A stretch of 16,713 bases of DNA from CAZLGM01 sp964558875 (GTDB lineage: Bacteria; Desulfobacterota; Desulfobulbia; Desulfobulbales; Desulfocapsaceae), in NCBI GenBank assembly GCA_964558875.1, contig CAZLGM010000057.1, positions 1 through 16,713 of the forward strand. The letters run 5' to 3'. The position numbers and the translations under genes are program-made. The notes under the pieces were generated by a model. That model did no database searches. It worked only from the letters and a program-made list of their open reading frames with translations, and was not told where the DNA came from. Shown here piece by piece: positions 14,585 to 16,713 of this stretch; positions within the stretch are counted from its first letter, which is position 1, and every line of letters starts with the position of its first letter.

Positions 14585-14797
14585 TCTCTCCTCCTTGTTG
14601 TTCCGGTATCATCAAAGAAACAAAGTACTTTTACCCAAAGTAGCTGGTGACCATTTTGTTGCCGATGACATAACGATGGTGTATATCTCATGCAGGTACA
14701 ATTACTCTTTTTCATTAAAACAGCAGGATTCAATAATACATTATCACATTAAGATACTCTCAACTTAAACAACAATCTTCGTCACGGATTTAGGATT
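14585..14797. promoter_or_regulatory. Divergent promoter region between the regulator and the exporter
   Basis: This gap holds the perfect palindrome AAAGTACTTT (14622-14631), 38 bases from the regulator start codon, a possible operator. For the exporter, TTGTTG and TGTATA near 14657-14686 are a weak -35/-10 pair with an 18-base spacer. The exporter ribosome-binding site appears to be AGGA at 14792-14795, unusually close to its ATG. It overlaps TCACGGATTTAGG (about 14783-14795), which resembles the repeat motif of the 5448-5551 element. Confidence 0.3.
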
Positions 14798-16713
14798 ATG
14801 TTACTCAATCTCTATGACCGATTCATCCTGAAACGACCTGTTATCACTCTTGTCCTGGTCAGCGCCGTCATCGCTTTTTTCGGTCAGTACATCTCTGACT
14901 TCAAACTCGATCTGTCCGGGGACTCGCTTGTTCTCGAACATGATGAGGCGTTGAAATTTTATCGTGCCATTAACGCGCGGTATGGCACCGATGATTTTCT
15001 GGTTATTACCTACACCCCGAAAAAAGGGTTGTTTGATAAAGAAACCCTTGACGATATACAAAAACTGCATGATTCCCTGAAGGGTATCCAACGCGTTGAA
15101 TCGGTTGTTTCTATCCTCAATGCACCGTTGCTTGAAAGTCCACCGCTCAGTCTCACTGACATGGGTGATGAGTTGCTGACACTGGGACACTCGGATACAG
15201 ATTTCGAGCTGGCCCAGATCGAGCTGAGCGAAAGCCCGCTCTACAAGAACCTGCTGGTTGGAGAGGACAAAACAACAACAGCTCTCCAGGTAATTTTTGA
15301 ACATGATGACACATACGTGAACCTGCGTGATGCCCGAGACGCTTTACGGGAAAAACAGCTCACCACCGAACTCACCGACGCCGAAAAGCAGGAATTAAGC
15401 CGTTTTTCCACCGAGTTCAAACGACACAGCAACAAGCTCCAGGACCAGGAAGCCAGAGATATCGCTGCAGTACGTGTTATCCTCGATCAGCACCGGGATA
15501 AAGCGGAGCTGCATCTGGGCGGTGTGCCGATGATCGTGTCCGATATGATCGGTTTTATCAAACACGACATTCGGGTCTTTGGCCTCGGGGCGGTTATCAT
15601 CATGCTGCTTCTGCTGTTTATCATTTTCCGCCATCCCCGCTGGGTTATCCTGCCTGTTCTTACTGCGGTTGCCACTGGTTTTGTGACCGTTGGTTTTCTC
15701 GGGCTGGTCCAGTGGCGGGTGACCGTGGTCTCTTCCAATTTTCTCTCATTGCTGCTTATATTTTCCCTGTCACTCACCATTCACCTTATCGTCCGCTATC
15801 TTGAACTGCGCAACGACAATCAGAAATGGGACCAGCATCAGCTTCTTCTGGAAACGGTACGCGACAAAACAGCTCCCTGTTTCTACACTGTACTGACGAC
15901 TATAGTCGCGTTCGGCTCTCTTGTGGTATGCGACATCCGGCCGGTCATCGATTTTGGCTGGATCATGGTTATTGGTCTGCTGATCGCCTTCTTCTTTACC
16001 TTTACACTGTTTCCGGCCGTGCTCATGCTACTGGGACCTTCCAAAATCAGGCATCAAAAAGATTATACCGGCACCATCACCGCCTTTTTCGCCCGCTTCA
16101 TCGACAATAATCCCAAATCGGTTATGGCCGTATCAGCAGTTATCATCGTCCTCTCTTTCTTCGGGGTCACCCGGCTGTCGGTTGAGAACCGGTTTATCGA
16201 TTATTTTAAAGATGATACCGAGATCTTTCAGGGAATGTTGCTCATCGATCAGAAGTTGGGCGGTACAACACCCCTTGATGTCATTCTCAATGCCCCCAAA
16301 GATTTTCTTGAAACTGATACAGACGAAGAAGAGGAAGAGGAGTTCGAAGAGGATTTTGGACTGGACTCAAAATCGGAAGGCGGTTTTACAGCCACCAGCT
16401 ATTGGTTTAACGCTTTCATGCTCGAAGAGATTCATGCCATTCACGATTATCTTGCATCATTGGGTGAGACCGGCAAGGTGTTGTCGCTATCCACCACCTT
16501 AAATATCCTTAAAAAGGTGAACGACAATAAAATCATGGACAACTTCTTTATGGCGGTCCTCTATAAAAACCTGCCCAAAGAAGTCAAAAAGGCGATGATT
16601 TCACCGTATCTTTCCGAAGACGGTAATCAGGTCCGTTTTTCTATCCGTGTCTATGAATCCGATAAGAACCTGAAACGGGACAAATTACTTCAAACCATTC
16701 GTGACCACCTCAC
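14798..16713 (+). CDS. MMPL/RND-superfamily exporter, N-terminal part (runs off the window)
   Basis: The frame is open from ATG 14798 to the window end (638 residues plus two bases), without a stop. Membrane helix 1 (~12-31) is followed by a large periplasmic domain (~32-255). A five-helix bundle follows (~258-280, 285-307, 312-332, 355-377, 384-408), then helix 7 (~439-460) and the second periplasmic domain. This is the internal duplication of RND/MMPL proteins (COG1033-type predicted exporters), expected to total about 800-900 residues. The helix 4 segment (SSNFLSLLLIFSLSLTIHLIVRYLE) matches the family's conserved 'H-x(3-4)-R-Y' region. The substrate is probably lipidic or hydrophobic but unknown. 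The second periplasmic loop carries a strongly acidic insert near 507-523 (DTDEEEEEEFEEDFGLD). The divergent HTH/zinc-ribbon gene is a candidate regulator. Confidence 0.9.
   Translation, partial: MLLNLYDRFILKRPVITLVLVSAVIAFFGQYISDFKLDLSGDSLVLEHDEALKFYRAINARYGTDDFLVITYTPKKGLFDKETLDDIQKLHDSLKGIQRVESVVSILNAPLLESPPLSLTDMGDELLTLGHSDTDFELAQIELSESPLYKNLLVGEDKTTTALQVIFEHDDTYVNLRDARDALREKQLTTELTDAEKQELSRFSTEFKRHSNKLQDQEARDIAAVRVILDQHRDKAELHLGGVPMIVSDMIGFIKHDIRVFGLGAVIIMLLLLFIIFRHPRWVILPVLTAVATGFVTVGFLGLVQWRVTVVSSNFLSLLLIFSLSLTIHLIVRYLELRNDNQKWDQHQLLLETVRDKTAPCFYTVLTTIVAFGSLVVCDIRPVIDFGWIMVIGLLIAFFFTFTLFPAVLMLLGPSKIRHQKDYTGTITAFFARFIDNNPKSVMAVSAVIIVLSFFGVTRLSVENRFIDYFKDDTEIFQGMLLIDQKLGGTTPLDVILNAPKDFLETDTDEEEEEEFEEDFGLDSKSEGGFTATSYWFNAFMLEEIHAIHDYLASLGETGKVLSLSTTLNILKKVNDNKIMDNFFMAVLYKNLPKEVKKAMISPYLSEDGNQVRFSIRVYESDKNLKRDKLLQTIRDHL

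Overview
The window looks like a chromosomal segment of a mesophilic Gram-negative bacterium, most likely a Desulfobacterota (Desulfobulbales-type) member. The reasons are a LivJ-type binding protein, an actinomycete-like LeuB, FecR/CHASE2 signalling proteins, a COG3357-type HTH/zinc-ribbon regulator and moderate GC. This assignment is inference from gene content; there is no rRNA or other phylogenetic marker. No tRNA, rRNA, CRISPR array, transposase or phage gene was seen.

Layout. (1) 1-246: 3' end of a branched-chain amino acid ABC transporter substrate-binding protein. (2) 423-5443, + strand: a signalling operon of a small stand-alone Cys-rich domain protein, an OmpR/PhoB-type response regulator, a secreted LysM-FecR-FN3-like protein and a CHASE2 sensor histidine kinase. 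The kinase and regulator supply phosphorelay and DNA output, and the FecR/LysM protein is the probable periplasmic partner of the CHASE2 sensor. (3) 5448-5605: an inverted-repeat element, then a strong rho-independent terminator serving the opposing gene. (4) 5644-6705, - strand: 3-isopropylmalate dehydrogenase, with a near-consensus promoter about 190 bases upstream and a long leader. (5) 7025-8323, + strand: an Hpt gene and a REC-GGDEF diguanylate cyclase, both interrupted by -1 frame changes. The Hpt change sits on a dnaX-like A_AAA_AAG heptamer. (6) 8377-9689, + strand: an unrecognised 128-residue protein and a sirtuin. (7) 9889-14017: an envelope cluster. It holds a secreted TPR / parvulin-like / NTF2-like protein (+), a Csd4-type M14 carboxypeptidase with the atypical Gln zinc ligand (-, frameshifted) and an M15/VanY-type carboxypeptidase (-). 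(8) 14297-16713: a small HTH/zinc-ribbon regulator (-) divergent from an MMPL/RND-type exporter (+) that runs off the end.

The two most interesting themes are the FecR/CHASE2 signalling module and the peptidoglycan-editing cluster that resembles the Helicobacter/Campylobacter cell-shape toolkit. Four single-base frame changes, all placeable at A/T runs and confined to two loci, need read-level checking. They could be sequencing errors, genuine decay or, for the Hpt gene, programmed frameshifting.
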